Of a stretch of 45,120 bases of DNA, positions 8,241 to 16,642 are shown piece by piece (within the stretch, counting starts at the first letter, position 1; the number at the start of each line of letters is the position of its first letter). The notes under the pieces are model-generated. The model searched no databases. It worked only from the letters and a program-made list of their open reading frames with translations, and was not told the origin of the DNA. Source of the DNA: Eubacteriales bacterium (GTDB taxonomy: Bacteria; Bacillota; Clostridia; Christensenellales; Aristaeellaceae); contig JAQVQY010000006.1 of NCBI GenBank assembly GCA_028701335.1, positions 1-45,120 on the forward strand. The letters run 5' to 3'. The position numbers and the translations under genes were made by a program.

Positions 8241-8913
8241 GCTCCTGTCCTTGTTCGCGGCGGTCTTTGCCATCGCCCAGGGAGGGATTATCGCCTGTGT
8301 GGACCAGACTTCCCTGGGCGGTAACCTATACCTGGTGAACCGGACCTTTCAGTTGGCAAAGGACTATGTGCCGCCGGACTTGGTAAAGCCGGAAGTCCGT
8401 ACCCAGGGCTCAAACGTCACCCTAAGGCGGGAGGCGGCGAAAGCCCTGGAAGAACTCTTCGCTGCGGCCAAAGAAGCGGGGCACTCCCTGGTAGCGGTGT
8501 CCGGCTATCGGAGTTACGCCAGCCAAAACGCCATTTACCGCAGGAAGGTATCAAACACCGGCAGCGCCGAGAAAGCGGGCCTTTTGGTGGCACTTCCCGG
8601 CAGCAGCGAGCACCAGCTGGGTTTGGCGGTAGATTTGGGAAGGGCGTCCAGCACTCAGCTTAACTACAGTTTTGGGCGATCCAGGGAAGGCCAGTGGGTG
8701 AGCGAAAACGCGCACTGCTTTGGCTTTATTGTGCGGTATAGGGCGGAATGGACGGAAGTCACCGGCATCGCGGAGGAGCCCTGGCATCTGCGTTTTGTCG
8801 GCGTGCCGCACGCGGCTGAGCTGAAAAGGCTCGATATGCCGCTTGAAATGTATATCTACCAACTCTCCCAGGCCTCCTTTGGCGCGTACTTCACGGAAGG
8901 ATTTGGCGGATGA
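8230..8913 (+). CDS. VanY-type D-alanyl-D-alanine carboxypeptidase, copy 1
   Basis: A 227-residue secreted or membrane-anchored peptidase of family M15B, which trims the terminal D-Ala from peptidoglycan stem peptides. A hydrophobic N-terminal segment (about 3-22) serves as signal or anchor. The zinc site is complete: H128 in PGSSEHQLG, D135 in AVDL and H186 in EPWHLRFVG, with E183 as the catalytic base. The SGYRSYASQ motif near 91-99 is also standard. ATG 8230 lies inside the end of hflX, so translation is coupled to it. It is the shortest of three consecutive paralogues and lacks the C-terminal extensions of the others. Confidence 0.88.
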   Translation: MIVRLLSLFAAVFAIAQGGIIACVDQTSLGGNLYLVNRTFQLAKDYVPPDLVKPEVRTQGSNVTLRREAAKALEELFAAAKEAGHSLVAVSGYRSYASQNAIYRRKVSNTGSAEKAGLLVALPGSSEHQLGLAVDLGRASSTQLNYSFGRSREGQWVSENAHCFGFIVRYRAEWTEVTGIAEEPWHLRFVGVPHAAELKRLDMPLEMYIYQLSQASFGAYFTEGFGG

Positions 8914-9716
8914 TAAAAAGGCTGTTATTGATTTTCCTGACCCTGGCGGTGCCTTTTTTGGCGTTTGGAGAGGAACCTCAATGGACCCATCCCCTCCCCG
9001 CCAACCTGCTTGAGAACAGGAACGGCAACCTGACATTGGTCAGTCGCCAGTCCCTTCTGGATGGCAGCTTTGAGCCCAATAATTTGGTGTCCTTAAGCGG
9101 CCTGCGCAGTGTCAGCGGCCCCCACACGCTGCGAAAAGAAGCAGCGATGGCGCTTAGAGAGCTGTTCGCGGCAGCGGAGGAGGCTGGCCATCTTTTGTAT
9201 ATTAAAAGCTCCTATCGGAGCTTCGGTACCCAGGAGACCATGTATTACAACCGCTTGGAGAAAAATGGCCGGGATGACGGTGTGGTCGCTCTCCCCGGCT
9301 CTTCTGACCATCAGACGGGCCTTGGCATTGATGTGTTGAATCTTGAATGGGCCAATCAGGATGGCATGCGGCCTGAATTCGGTGACACGCCTGAGGCCCG
9401 GTGGATGGAGGCGCACTGCGCGGAATTTGGTTTTATCATTCGCTACCTGCCGGAAAAGCAGGACATCACCGGCATCATCTATGAACCCTGGCACCTACGT
9501 TATGTGGGGCTGGAAGTGGCCCAATACATCATGGAGGAGCGCCTGTCGCTGGAGGAGTTCGACCAGGAAGTCAAGCAGGCCATCCTGGACTATGAATCCA
9601 ACGGTGGGGATTTTTTGGCGCTCTGCGCGCGGCTCAACGCCCTGCCGCCGCCAAAGGAGTTGGCGGAATCAGACGACGCGGGCGACAGCGAGGTGTCCAT
9701 CTTCTATAAACCTTGA
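8910..9716 (+). CDS. VanY-type D-alanyl-D-alanine carboxypeptidase, copy 2
   Basis: A 268-residue M15B peptidase with a signal peptide (MIKRLLLIFLTLAVPFLAFG, cleavage likely near residue 20). Zinc ligands H134, D141 and H195 and catalytic E192 are all present (SSDHQTGLGIDV and YEPWHLRYVG). The SYRSFGTQ motif replaces SGYRSYASQ of copy 1. The C-terminal 65 residues form a separate acidic tail not seen in copy 1. The ATGA overlap with copy 1 indicates coupled translation. Sequence differs clearly from copies 1 and 3, so these are old paralogues and not a recent duplication. Confidence 0.87.
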   Translation: MIKRLLLIFLTLAVPFLAFGEEPQWTHPLPANLLENRNGNLTLVSRQSLLDGSFEPNNLVSLSGLRSVSGPHTLRKEAAMALRELFAAAEEAGHLLYIKSSYRSFGTQETMYYNRLEKNGRDDGVVALPGSSDHQTGLGIDVLNLEWANQDGMRPEFGDTPEARWMEAHCAEFGFIIRYLPEKQDITGIIYEPWHLRYVGLEVAQYIMEERLSLEEFDQEVKQAILDYESNGGDFLALCARLNALPPPKELAESDDAGDSEVSIFYKP

Positions 9717-9725
9717 GGAATTCTG

Positions 9726-10691
9726 ATGAAAAAGCTGATTGCGTTGCTGGTTCTGTTTGCGCTGATCCTGCCCAAAGGGGGAGCGGAGCCTGAGAGTACG
9801 CCCGCCCCAGAGGCGCCGATGCCGGCGCTGATGGAGCTTGGGGGTACGCTTATTTTGGTGAACGCGCAGAACCGCATCAGCGGAACTTATGTGCCGGAGG
9901 ATCTGGTGAAGCCGGATGTACAGACCCGTAAAAAGAGCCTTGAGAACAACATCCTGATGTGCGGAGAGGCCGCCGGAGCGCTTGAAGAGATGTTTGAGGC
10001 GGCGCTTTATGAAAAGGGCTACACGCTGTATGCCACTTCGGGCTACCGCTCCTATGGCGTCCAGCAGATTTTATTCAACTCTAAAGTGGAAGAGGTGGGG
10101 AGCAGGGAAAAAGCACTGCGCCGCGTCGCCCTGCCCGGGACAAGTGAGCATCAGCTGGGGCTGGCTATGGACGTACAGACGCCTACGCAGACAAACCTCA
10201 ACGCCAATTTTGGTGACACCCCCGAAGGCCTGTGGGTTTCTGAAAATGCCCACCGCTTCGGCTTTATTGTCCGTTACCAGCAGGAATGGCGGGCAATCAC
10301 CGGGATTAGTTATGAGCCTTGGCATATACGCTATGTGGGCGTGGCCCACGCGACTGCGCTTTACCGGTTGAATATTCCATTGGAGACCTATCTGGCACAG
10401 GCGCGGTATTTGCCGGAGTATGTGCTGAACAGGGGAAATCACTTCCTCCTGGAAGGGTTGATTGGGCAGATGATATCGGGACAAACGCCAACAGCGCTAA
10501 GCGCCCTTCGCCAGGCGGACACCCTGGGGGAGGAGGCCGCCATGCGTACCGCTTCAGGCCCTTTCCTGCCGAAAGACACCAGCTATGATGAAGCGGTGTG
10601 GTACGCTTATCCCACACCCAGGCCAACCTCAGCGCCACGGGTGGATGAGGATGAGGAAACCAGGCTGTTCCAGCAGGCGGAGGGCGGTTGA
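9726..10691 (+). CDS. VanY-type D-alanyl-D-alanine carboxypeptidase, copy 3
   Basis: A 321-residue M15B peptidase, the longest of the trio. The signal peptide covers about residues 1-20, followed by a Pro/Ala/Glu linker (EPESTPAPEAPMPA). Zinc ligands are H142 and D149 (SEHQLGLAMDV) and H200 (YEPWHIRYVG), with catalytic E197. The SGYRSYGVQQ motif is intact. A C-terminal region of about 110 residues, ending in PTPRPTSAPRVDEDEE, has no assigned domain and may be a surface linker. TGAGGAATTCTG before ATG 9726 supplies a weak ribosome site. The stop shares one base with the start of the exonuclease gene. Confidence 0.87.
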   Translation: MKKLIALLVLFALILPKGGAEPESTPAPEAPMPALMELGGTLILVNAQNRISGTYVPEDLVKPDVQTRKKSLENNILMCGEAAGALEEMFEAALYEKGYTLYATSGYRSYGVQQILFNSKVEEVGSREKALRRVALPGTSEHQLGLAMDVQTPTQTNLNANFGDTPEGLWVSENAHRFGFIVRYQQEWRAITGISYEPWHIRYVGVAHATALYRLNIPLETYLAQARYLPEYVLNRGNHFLLEGLIGQMISGQTPTALSALRQADTLGEEAAMRTASGPFLPKDTSYDEAVWYAYPTPRPTSAPRVDEDEETRLFQQAEGG

Positions 10692-11908
10692 TGGCGTCCA
10701 TGCTCGACAGGCTGCGCGCGGCTCAGCCCATCCGCCCTCAGGAGAAGCCGGCCCCGGCCGGGCGGGGCCTGCTCATCAGGGATACCCTAACGGAACTGCC
10801 TGCCAATCGTGAGACCCTAAAAGCCCAGACCCTGGCATATCTGGGTCTTGACGCTGGGCGGGATATCGCGCTGAAGGATTTTCTCTTTATTGACACGGAA
10901 ACCACGGGCTTAAGGGGCGGCGCCGGAACCGTCGCTTTTTTGATTGGGGCAGGGTGGTATGAGAGTAATACCTTTCACGTCCGGCAGTACCTCATGCGGG
11001 ACTACCACCAGGAACCGGAGATGCTCAGGCGCGCCTTCGCGCGGTTTGTGGAAGCCGGATGCCTTGTCACTTTCAACGGCGCCAGCTTTGACATGCCTCT
11101 GCTTGAGAGCCGGGCTACCGTCAACCGCCTTCAGGACAGCTTTCATAATCCTTTGCACCTTGACCTCATCCATGCCGCCAGGCGCGTGTTTAAGCTGCGT
11201 ATCAGGCAATGTTCCCTCAGCAGCCTGGAAGAACGGATTTTTGGCATGCCCCGGGAGGGTGATCTGCCAGGGGCTGACATCCCGCCGCGTTATTTTAATT
11301 ACCTGAAAAGCCGGGACGAGAGCTTGATGGATGATGTGCTCCGCCACAACCATCTGGACATCCTATCCCTTGCCAGGCTGCTTCTTCTGATGGGACACCT
11401 GCATGAGAACCCCCTGGACGCCGTGCACCACCAGGACATCTTCAGCATCGGAAAAGTTTATGAACAGCATGGGCAGGTGGAAAAGGCCGCAGCCTGCTTT
11501 AAGGCCTGCACCGATCGTGACATCAGGGCGATGGCGGGAGTACGCCTGGCAGACATGTATAAGAGGCACCAAAATAATCTGGAAGCTGCTGACACCTATG
11601 AGGCAGTACTGGGAGAAAACGCGGTGAGCTTTCATGTGTGCACGGCGCTGGCCAAAATCTATGAGCACAGGCTTTATGATCCGGCCCGCGCGCTTGCCAT
11701 TGTCAAGCGGGGCATGCTATATTGTGCAGAATGCCGCCAGCTGTCTTCTCGGGCAGCAGCCGAATACGCGGCTTTGGAACACCGTTATCTGCGGCTAAAA
11801 AGAAAGGTTGATAATCACAGACATGGGACTCATGAGCAAACTGAAAATACGTCAGGCGCTGCTGAAACATCAGCGGGGTCAGGCCCGGGAAGCGCGGACC
11901 ATCTATGA
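10691..11908 (+). CDS. YprB-like RNase H-fold 3'-5' exonuclease with TPR tail
   Basis: A 405-residue protein of the YprB family (DnaQ-like RNase H fold). Exonuclease motifs are DTETTG at 68-73, FNGASFDMP with D134, the LDLIHAARR segment near 157-165, and HNHLDILSL with D223 close to H219/H221, consistent with a DEDD-type active site. From about 240 on, helical repeats resembling TPRs follow (IGKVYEQHGQVEKAAACFKAC). ATG 10691 is preferred over TTG 10688 because it sits 6 bases after GGAGGG. In B. subtilis yprB pairs with the helicase yprA; that partner is missing here. The last 30 residues (HTHEQTENTSGAAETSAG-like) are low complexity and overlap the next gene. Confidence 0.8.
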   Translation: MASMLDRLRAAQPIRPQEKPAPAGRGLLIRDTLTELPANRETLKAQTLAYLGLDAGRDIALKDFLFIDTETTGLRGGAGTVAFLIGAGWYESNTFHVRQYLMRDYHQEPEMLRRAFARFVEAGCLVTFNGASFDMPLLESRATVNRLQDSFHNPLHLDLIHAARRVFKLRIRQCSLSSLEERIFGMPREGDLPGADIPPRYFNYLKSRDESLMDDVLRHNHLDILSLARLLLLMGHLHENPLDAVHHQDIFSIGKVYEQHGQVEKAAACFKACTDRDIRAMAGVRLADMYKRHQNNLEAADTYEAVLGENAVSFHVCTALAKIYEHRLYDPARALAIVKRGMLYCAECRQLSSRAAAEYAALEHRYLRLKRKVDNHRHGTHEQTENTSGAAETSAGSGPGSADHL

Positions 11909-12545
11909 GCAGCTTTATAGGGAGGGCGAAGTGTCAGCCAGCTACATGCTGCCCTACGCGGTGCTCCTTTTGCGTTCAGGTGAGGAAGGTGCGTTTGAGA
12001 AAGTAAAGGAAATCATGGTGAAGGCGCAAAAAGCGCCTGACCTGAGCACTGAGCGCAAGCAGCAGCTCTTTATGAATTACGCTGTTGCCAGCTGGAAAAC
12101 CGGGGATCTGGACAAGGGCGTGCGCCTGCTGGAGGCTTCCCACCGGGATTCTCCCTGCGGTCTCACCTACCAGTCCCTGGGCTTCCTTTATATTGAGCAG
12201 GGGGATGGCGAAAAGGCCCTCTCCTACAACCTGGAAGCCCTGGAATACGATGATGAGGACCCGGTAATCCTGGACAACCTGGGCCAGACCCATTACCGGC
12301 TGCTAAAAGACAAGGAAAAGGCCCGGCCTTATTTTGAAAAGGCCCACCAAATTAAACCCAGCCAGATTGACACCCTCTATTTCCTCTCCCGTTATGATCT
12401 GGCGGAAGGGAAGAATGCGGAGGCGCTTGGGAAGCTGGAGGAGGCGCTGGAAGGCCGTTTTTCCCCGCTTAATTATGTGACCCGGGAGATGGCTGAGGCT
12501 GAAGTAAACAAGATTAAAGAAGGCATTCAGGAAGGGGACAGCTGA
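11823..12545 (+). CDS. TPR repeat protein
   Basis: About 240 residues made largely of tetratricopeptide repeats (for example TYQSLGFLYIEQGDGEKALS, then ILDNLGQTHYRLLKDKEKA). Such proteins are protein-protein scaffolds; no catalytic domain is visible and no partner can be named. The start is uncertain: TTG 11808, ATG 11823 and ATG 11832 are all in frame and none has a good ribosome site, so coupling to yprB, which it overlaps by about 86 bases, is likely. The following M50 protease gene begins one base after its stop, so the group reads as one transcript. Confidence 0.75.
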   Translation: MGLMSKLKIRQALLKHQRGQAREARTIYEQLYREGEVSASYMLPYAVLLLRSGEEGAFEKVKEIMVKAQKAPDLSTERKQQLFMNYAVASWKTGDLDKGVRLLEASHRDSPCGLTYQSLGFLYIEQGDGEKALSYNLEALEYDDEDPVILDNLGQTHYRLLKDKEKARPYFEKAHQIKPSQIDTLYFLSRYDLAEGKNAEALGKLEEALEGRFSPLNYVTREMAEAEVNKIKEGIQEGDS

Positions 12546-12546
12546 A

Positions 12547-13320
12547 TTGCTCGACTGGCTGCAATCGGACCCATGGGGCTTCCTGCAGTTCATGCTCTAC
12601 CGGGCGCCTGCCGTGCTGCTTGCCATCACGATGCACGAGTTGGCCCACGGTTTCGCGGCGCTTAAGAGCGGGGATACCACCGCCCGGGATATGGGGCGGT
12701 TGTCGCTCAACCCCTTGCGCCACCTTGATCTGCTTGGCACTATCAGCCTTTTCCTTCTTGGTGTGGGATGGGCTAAGCCCGTGCCGGTCAACCCCAACCG
12801 CTTCCGCAACCGCCGCTGGAATGATCTGCTGGTATCCCTGGCGGGTGTGGCAACAAACTTCGCGCTGTTTTTGTTGGGGACGCTTCTGGCGGTGCTCGTG
12901 GGCAGGTTTCTCTATCATTCTGAAGCGCTCAGCTTTTTTGGACCCTCCTTTTTCCTGAGCTTTCAGGAAAAAGGTTTTATTATGCAATTATATCCCGAGT
13001 TTGCGGAAGCACTAAGCCCCATGATCAAGTCGCCGGCGCTTTTACATGTCCAGCGTTTCCTGTTTCAGTTGGCGATGATCAATCTGGGCATGGGTTTGTT
13101 TAACCTTTTGCCCATTCCGCCGCTTGATGGATTCCATGTAGTGAATGACATCATCTTCAAGGGAAAGCTAAACATCGCAGGAAAGGCGTTCCGCATTGCC
13201 CAGCTGGCGCTGATCATCCTGCTTCTTACCACCAATTTCATCGGCAACTGGATAACGCAAGCCATTTACGCCGTGCAGGGATTCATTTTTCCGCTGTTCC
13301 TGGCTATATTCCCCCTGTAG
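12547..13320 (+). CDS. M50 site-2 protease family membrane metalloprotease
   Basis: A 257-residue polytopic membrane protein of the short M50 class. The zinc motif HELAH is at 30-34 at the end of the first membrane helix, and the third ligand lies in NLLPIPPLDGF, with D194. Members cut other proteins within the membrane, often anti-sigma factors, but no substrate is evident here. It starts at TTG 12547 after a good AGGAAGGGG site. Four or five hydrophobic segments are visible. It sits directly before scpA-scpB, an arrangement I recall in many Clostridia. Confidence 0.9.
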   Translation: MLDWLQSDPWGFLQFMLYRAPAVLLAITMHELAHGFAALKSGDTTARDMGRLSLNPLRHLDLLGTISLFLLGVGWAKPVPVNPNRFRNRRWNDLLVSLAGVATNFALFLLGTLLAVLVGRFLYHSEALSFFGPSFFLSFQEKGFIMQLYPEFAEALSPMIKSPALLHVQRFLFQLAMINLGMGLFNLLPIPPLDGFHVVNDIIFKGKLNIAGKAFRIAQLALIILLLTTNFIGNWITQAIYAVQGFIFPLFLAIFPL

Positions 13321-13327
13321 TGTTGAT

Positions 13328-14068
13328 ATGAGTACCGTCCATATCCATCTGAGCCAGTTTAAGGGTCCCCTTGATCTGCTTTTGCATCTGGTGGGCCGGG
13401 CCAAGATTGATATCCAGGATATTTTCGTGTCCGAAGTTACCGAACAGTATATCCGCATCGTACGGGAGTCGGGGGAGATGGACATGGACGAGGCCAGCAG
13501 TTTTGTGACCATGGCGGCCACCCTGCTTGAAATCAAGAGCCGCTCCATGCTGCCTGTAGTGCCGGATTTCCTGGAGGATGAGGATACGCCTGAAGCGCAG
13601 CTCATCCAGCAGCTGGAGGAGTACGCCCGGTTCAAACAGATTTCCCTTGAGATGCAGGCCTTTGAAGAAGAGGCGGGCAAATCCTTCTTTAAACTGCCCG
13701 ATGAGTTTCCCCTGCCCCAGCCGGAGTTTGAAATTTCGGGGCTGACGCTGGAAGGCCTGGTCCGGGCTTTTATCAATGTCAGCCGGCGTGTCCGGGAAGA
13801 AGCGCTGGATGAGGAGCCTGGCGGCCACATCGAGGCAGAGCGGTTTTCTGTATCGGCGTGCATGGCGATGATTCTCAAATATCCCCGAAAAACGCCGCTG
13901 AAGTTCTCAGGCCTCCTAAGCCCCCGCGCCTCCCGGGACGAGGTGGTCACTGTGTTTCTGGCGATGCTTGAATTGATGAAACAGGGAAAGGCCTGGGCTA
14001 AACAGGACAGCAACTATGAAGACATCACCCTGTATGTGGGCCGCAGGAAAGAAAACGATGATGAATGA
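13328..14068 (+). CDS. scpA: Segregation and condensation protein A
   Basis: A 246-residue kleisin that bridges the two heads of an SMC dimer and, with ScpB, forms the bacterial condensin that organises and separates chromosomes. It starts STVHIHLSQFKGPLDLLLHLV, a hallmark of ScpA, and ends with a winged-helix region (SRDEVVTVFLAMLELMKQG) that contacts the SMC head. Length is typical. The gene begins 7 bases after the M50 gene with a weak ribosome site, and its end overlaps the scpB start by 11 bases. smc is not in the window. Confidence 0.94.
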   Translation: MSTVHIHLSQFKGPLDLLLHLVGRAKIDIQDIFVSEVTEQYIRIVRESGEMDMDEASSFVTMAATLLEIKSRSMLPVVPDFLEDEDTPEAQLIQQLEEYARFKQISLEMQAFEEEAGKSFFKLPDEFPLPQPEFEISGLTLEGLVRAFINVSRRVREEALDEEPGGHIEAERFSVSACMAMILKYPRKTPLKFSGLLSPRASRDEVVTVFLAMLELMKQGKAWAKQDSNYEDITLYVGRRKENDDE

Positions 14069-14633
14069 CGGAATGTTGGCAGGGATTATCGAGGCCATTC
14101 TTTTTGTGTCCGGGGAGGCGGTCAACCCGGATGATATCGCTATGGCATTGGAGCTGCCTGAGGGCGCTGTTGAAAAGGCGCTGGATAGCCTTGAAGGCCG
14201 ATACCAGGAGGCCGGAATGGGCCTGTCCATCAGGCGTTTTGGAGGCAAAGCACAGCTGGCCACCAAGGCGGATTTCGCGCCCTATATTGAGCGGGTGCTG
14301 CAGCCCATCCAGCGAAGGTCATTAAGCCAATCCGCTCTTGAGACGCTGTCCATCATCGCCTACAAACAGCCAGTGACCCGCATGGAAATTGAAGCCATCC
14401 GCGGCGTGGGGAGCGACTATGCCATCCAGTCCCTGGTAAGCAAGCGCATGGCGCGGGAAGTAGGGCGAAAGGATACCCTCGGCAGGCCCATCCTCTATGG
14501 CACCACGGAGCAGTTCCTCTCCCACTTTGGGCTAAGGGATCTGAAGGAACTGCCGGCGATTCCCATGGGGGATGAACAGACCACGTTCCTTGCCAATGAT
14601 CAATTGGCAGACGACTACATCCAGCCTGAATAA
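14058..14633 (+). CDS. scpB: Segregation and condensation protein B
   Basis: A 191-residue protein with paired winged-helix domains that dimerises and binds the ScpA kleisin. Family signs are GIIEAILFVSGEAV near the N-terminus and SIIAYKQPVTRMEIEAIRGV in the second domain. ATG 14058 is chosen over an in-frame start at 14016 because AGGAAAG lies 6 bases ahead and homologous proteins begin here. ATG 14061 is an equivalent alternative. It is the last gene of the long plus-strand run, followed by a strong hairpin. Confidence 0.94.
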   Translation: MMNDGMLAGIIEAILFVSGEAVNPDDIAMALELPEGAVEKALDSLEGRYQEAGMGLSIRRFGGKAQLATKADFAPYIERVLQPIQRRSLSQSALETLSIIAYKQPVTRMEIEAIRGVGSDYAIQSLVSKRMAREVGRKDTLGRPILYGTTEQFLSHFGLRDLKELPAIPMGDEQTTFLANDQLADDYIQPE

Positions 14634-14640
14634 GCTGGCA

Positions 14641-14682
14641 AAAACCGGAGCCGGCGGGGGGTTCCCTGCCGGCTCCGGTTTT
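14641..14682. terminator. Bidirectional terminator between scpB and the convergent lipoprotein gene
   Basis: AAAACCGGAGCCGGC at 14641-14655 pairs perfectly over 15 bases with GCCGGCTCCGGTTTT at 14668-14682. The T4/A4 ends make it usable in both directions. It sits between two converging genes. Confidence 0.85.
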
Positions 14683-14695
14683 CCATACATCGGAA

Positions 14696-15493
14696 CTAAA
14701 TTGCTTTGATGGTATCCCTGATGTGGGAATAGACACCGGTATAATCGGAGTTGAAGTTGGCGGGGCAGACAAAATGCAGCATCAGCACCCGGTTGTTGGG
14801 CAACAGCGCCATGTGTACGCGCCCGCGTACCACGGTGTCATCATGCATCACACCGCGGTAGTTGACATAGTAGCCGCGCTGGCCCATGAGGGTGCGCTCA
14901 GCAGTGTCGTATAGCCGCCACTCCTTGTAGTTGATCTGGCCCAGGTCGGTGGTAAAAGTACGGGCGTCCTGGGAGAGGTTATTCAAAGCGTAATTGGCCG
15001 TGACGGTGGAGATCTGAAGCACAATCTGAACAGAAACATTGTCCTTCATCTGCTCGGGAGGCTCAGACAAAATATAGGTGTCAGGCTGGCTGTCATCAAC
15101 GGTGTATCCCGCGACGCTCTCAAAGGTGAGGCCCAGGTTAACGGCGGTATAGGGCGAATAAGTAAAGGTGAGCGCCTGGCGCGGGGTGGGAGTGGGCATA
15201 TCAATGGGGTCAAGGGGTATGGGCGTGGCGCCGGCATAGAGCGGAATTCCCAGTTCATCAACCTGGGTTTCCGCTGTGATCAGCCCCGCGTCCTCCTCGC
15301 TGGCAGGGTCATAGCCTTCCGGCAGGCCCTCAATCACGGGGGGATCGGTGGGCACATCCATAGGATTGGGCTGCGCGGCTGCCGTAGGAGTTGGTATGGC
15401 GGTATCCACAACCGGTGTCTCGCCCGCGGGTTGGCAGGCGGTCAGCGCCAGCGCCGCCAGGATGATGACGATGGCCAACAACCGTTTATTCAT
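14696..15493 (-). CDS. Lipoprotein of unknown function
   Basis: A 265-residue predicted lipoprotein. It begins MNKRLLAIVIILAALALTAC, with lipobox LTAC giving a lipidated Cys at 20. A Pro/Thr-rich linker (TAIPTPTAAAQPNPMD and further) extends to about residue 110 and would span the wall. The remaining globular part (LTFTYSPYTAVNLGLTFESV to the end) resembles small ligand-binding or stress-related lipoprotein domains, but I do not recognise the family. The start at 15493 is preferred over an in-frame start at 15568 because GGAGGAT lies just ahead and the signal peptide begins there. It is monocistronic with its own promoter and terminator. Confidence 0.82.
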   Translation of the reverse strand: MNKRLLAIVIILAALALTACQPAGETPVVDTAIPTPTAAAQPNPMDVPTDPPVIEGLPEGYDPASEEDAGLITAETQVDELGIPLYAGATPIPLDPIDMPTPTPRQALTFTYSPYTAVNLGLTFESVAGYTVDDSQPDTYILSEPPEQMKDNVSVQIVLQISTVTANYALNNLSQDARTFTTDLGQINYKEWRLYDTAERTLMGQRGYYVNYRGVMHDDTVVRGRVHMALLPNNRVLMLHFVCPANFNSDYTGVYSHIRDTIKAI

Positions 15494-15539
15494 GTGACAT
15501 ATCCTCCGTCCGTTGGTATCATTGCACCTGCTTAAGAAT

Positions 15540-15568
15540 ATTGTAACAATTATAAAAGCCTTCGTCAA
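15540..15568 (-). promoter_or_regulatory. Promoter of the lipoprotein gene
   Basis: Read on the minus strand: TTGACG (15568-15563), 17 bases, TACAAT (15545-15540). It lies 47 bases upstream of the lipoprotein start codon and immediately after the end of the exoribonuclease gene. Confidence 0.65.
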
Positions 15569-15595
15569 GCGGCATAAGTCTGCCGGGCCAATGTG

Positions 15596-16642
15596 TTACA
15601 GAAGGCCCTGATAAGCGCTGTCGGTGTCAAAGCCGTCCCCTCCTTCATCGAGAGATGGGTTCAGCGCGCCAAAATCTGAAAACGCGTTCTCCTCACTCAA
15701 ATAACGCGGGTGGTAAACCCGCCGGTCCAGGGCGAACACACGGTCGCTGAACTCACCCGGGCGGGTGCGTTTAAGCGCCGCCTGCATTTCGTTGAGCTTG
15801 GCGTCCAGGTCGTCCAGCTGGCTTAAGACTTCTGCTTCGGGGAACTGAGGCTTGCGGGGGCTGCCATATTCAGGAACTCCATGATGGCTGATGATCATGT
15901 GCTCCAGCAGCAGGGCGTATTCCTCGTCCGGCGGGTAGCCCAGGGCCTTGGCCACGTCCCGCACTTCAGCCACACCCGTCACCAGATGCCCCAACAGCAG
16001 CCCTTCCTTGGAATACTCACTGACGTTGCCCAGGCTGTCTGACAGCATCTCGGTCAGTTTGCCCAGGTCATGGAGGATGATGCCAGCCAAAAGCAAATCA
16101 CCGTCCAGAAAAGGATAGCAGGGCAAAATGGCCTGGGCCACTCTGATCATGTCCGTCAGGTGATGGAGCAGGCCACTGCGCTCGGCATGGTGCATACTCT
16201 GGGCAGCCGGATAATAGTGGAGTTTATCTCCCGCGCGTCGCACCATTTCCTCGGTGATGGCCTTGACAACCGGATTCTCCATTCCCTCAATAACGGCCAT
16301 GATTTCCTCAAACATCTCGTCCGACGGGCGCGGCGCGGCAGCCACCAGGGCGGAGAGGTCCACCTCATCATGCGCTCCGGCCACGCGAAAACGATCAATC
16401 TTGAACTGCAGTCGTTTATTATACTCCGTTACCGACCCCCGAACCTTCAGCACAGTGCCGGAGGCGGGCGGCTCGTTATCGCAATTCCATACTTTGGCGT
16501 TGATGTCGCCCGTATTGTCAGCCAGCGTAATATCAAGATAAGGCTCGTTATTTTTATTCAAACGCTTCTCAGCGCTTCTGACAAGCAGGTATCCCTCAAA
16601 ACGGTCATCTTTGGCAAACAGGTTTACAGCGGTTTGGTTCAT
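15596..16642 (-). CDS. yhaM: YhaM-like 3'-5' exoribonuclease (OB fold plus HD domain)
   Basis: A 348-residue protein with an N-terminal OB-fold nucleic-acid-binding domain (about 15-95; DITLADNTGDINAKVW, VLKVRGSVTEYNKRLQF) and an HD hydrolase domain (HHAERSGLLHHLTDM, then ILHDLGKLTEM, then EHMIISHHG). This is the architecture of YhaM, a manganese-dependent 3'-5' exonuclease acting on RNA and single-stranded DNA. AGGAG precedes the ATG. The start overlaps the dnaB stop by four bases, so it is the last gene of the yybS-rplI-dnaB unit. No terminator is visible before the downstream promoter. Confidence 0.85.
   Translation of the reverse strand: MNQTAVNLFAKDDRFEGYLLVRSAEKRLNKNNEPYLDITLADNTGDINAKVWNCDNEPPASGTVLKVRGSVTEYNKRLQFKIDRFRVAGAHDEVDLSALVAAAPRPSDEMFEEIMAVIEGMENPVVKAITEEMVRRAGDKLHYYPAAQSMHHAERSGLLHHLTDMIRVAQAILPCYPFLDGDLLLAGIILHDLGKLTEMLSDSLGNVSEYSKEGLLLGHLVTGVAEVRDVAKALGYPPDEEYALLLEHMIISHHGVPEYGSPRKPQFPEAEVLSQLDDLDAKLNEMQAALKRTRPGEFSDRVFALDRRVYHPRYLSEENAFSDFGALNPSLDEGGDGFDTDSAYQGLL

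Noticed and set aside
8230-10691. Vancomycin resistance cassette
   Set aside because: VanY-like peptidases are present, but no vanH/A/X ligase set and no two-component regulators are nearby; housekeeping wall trimming is the simpler reading.
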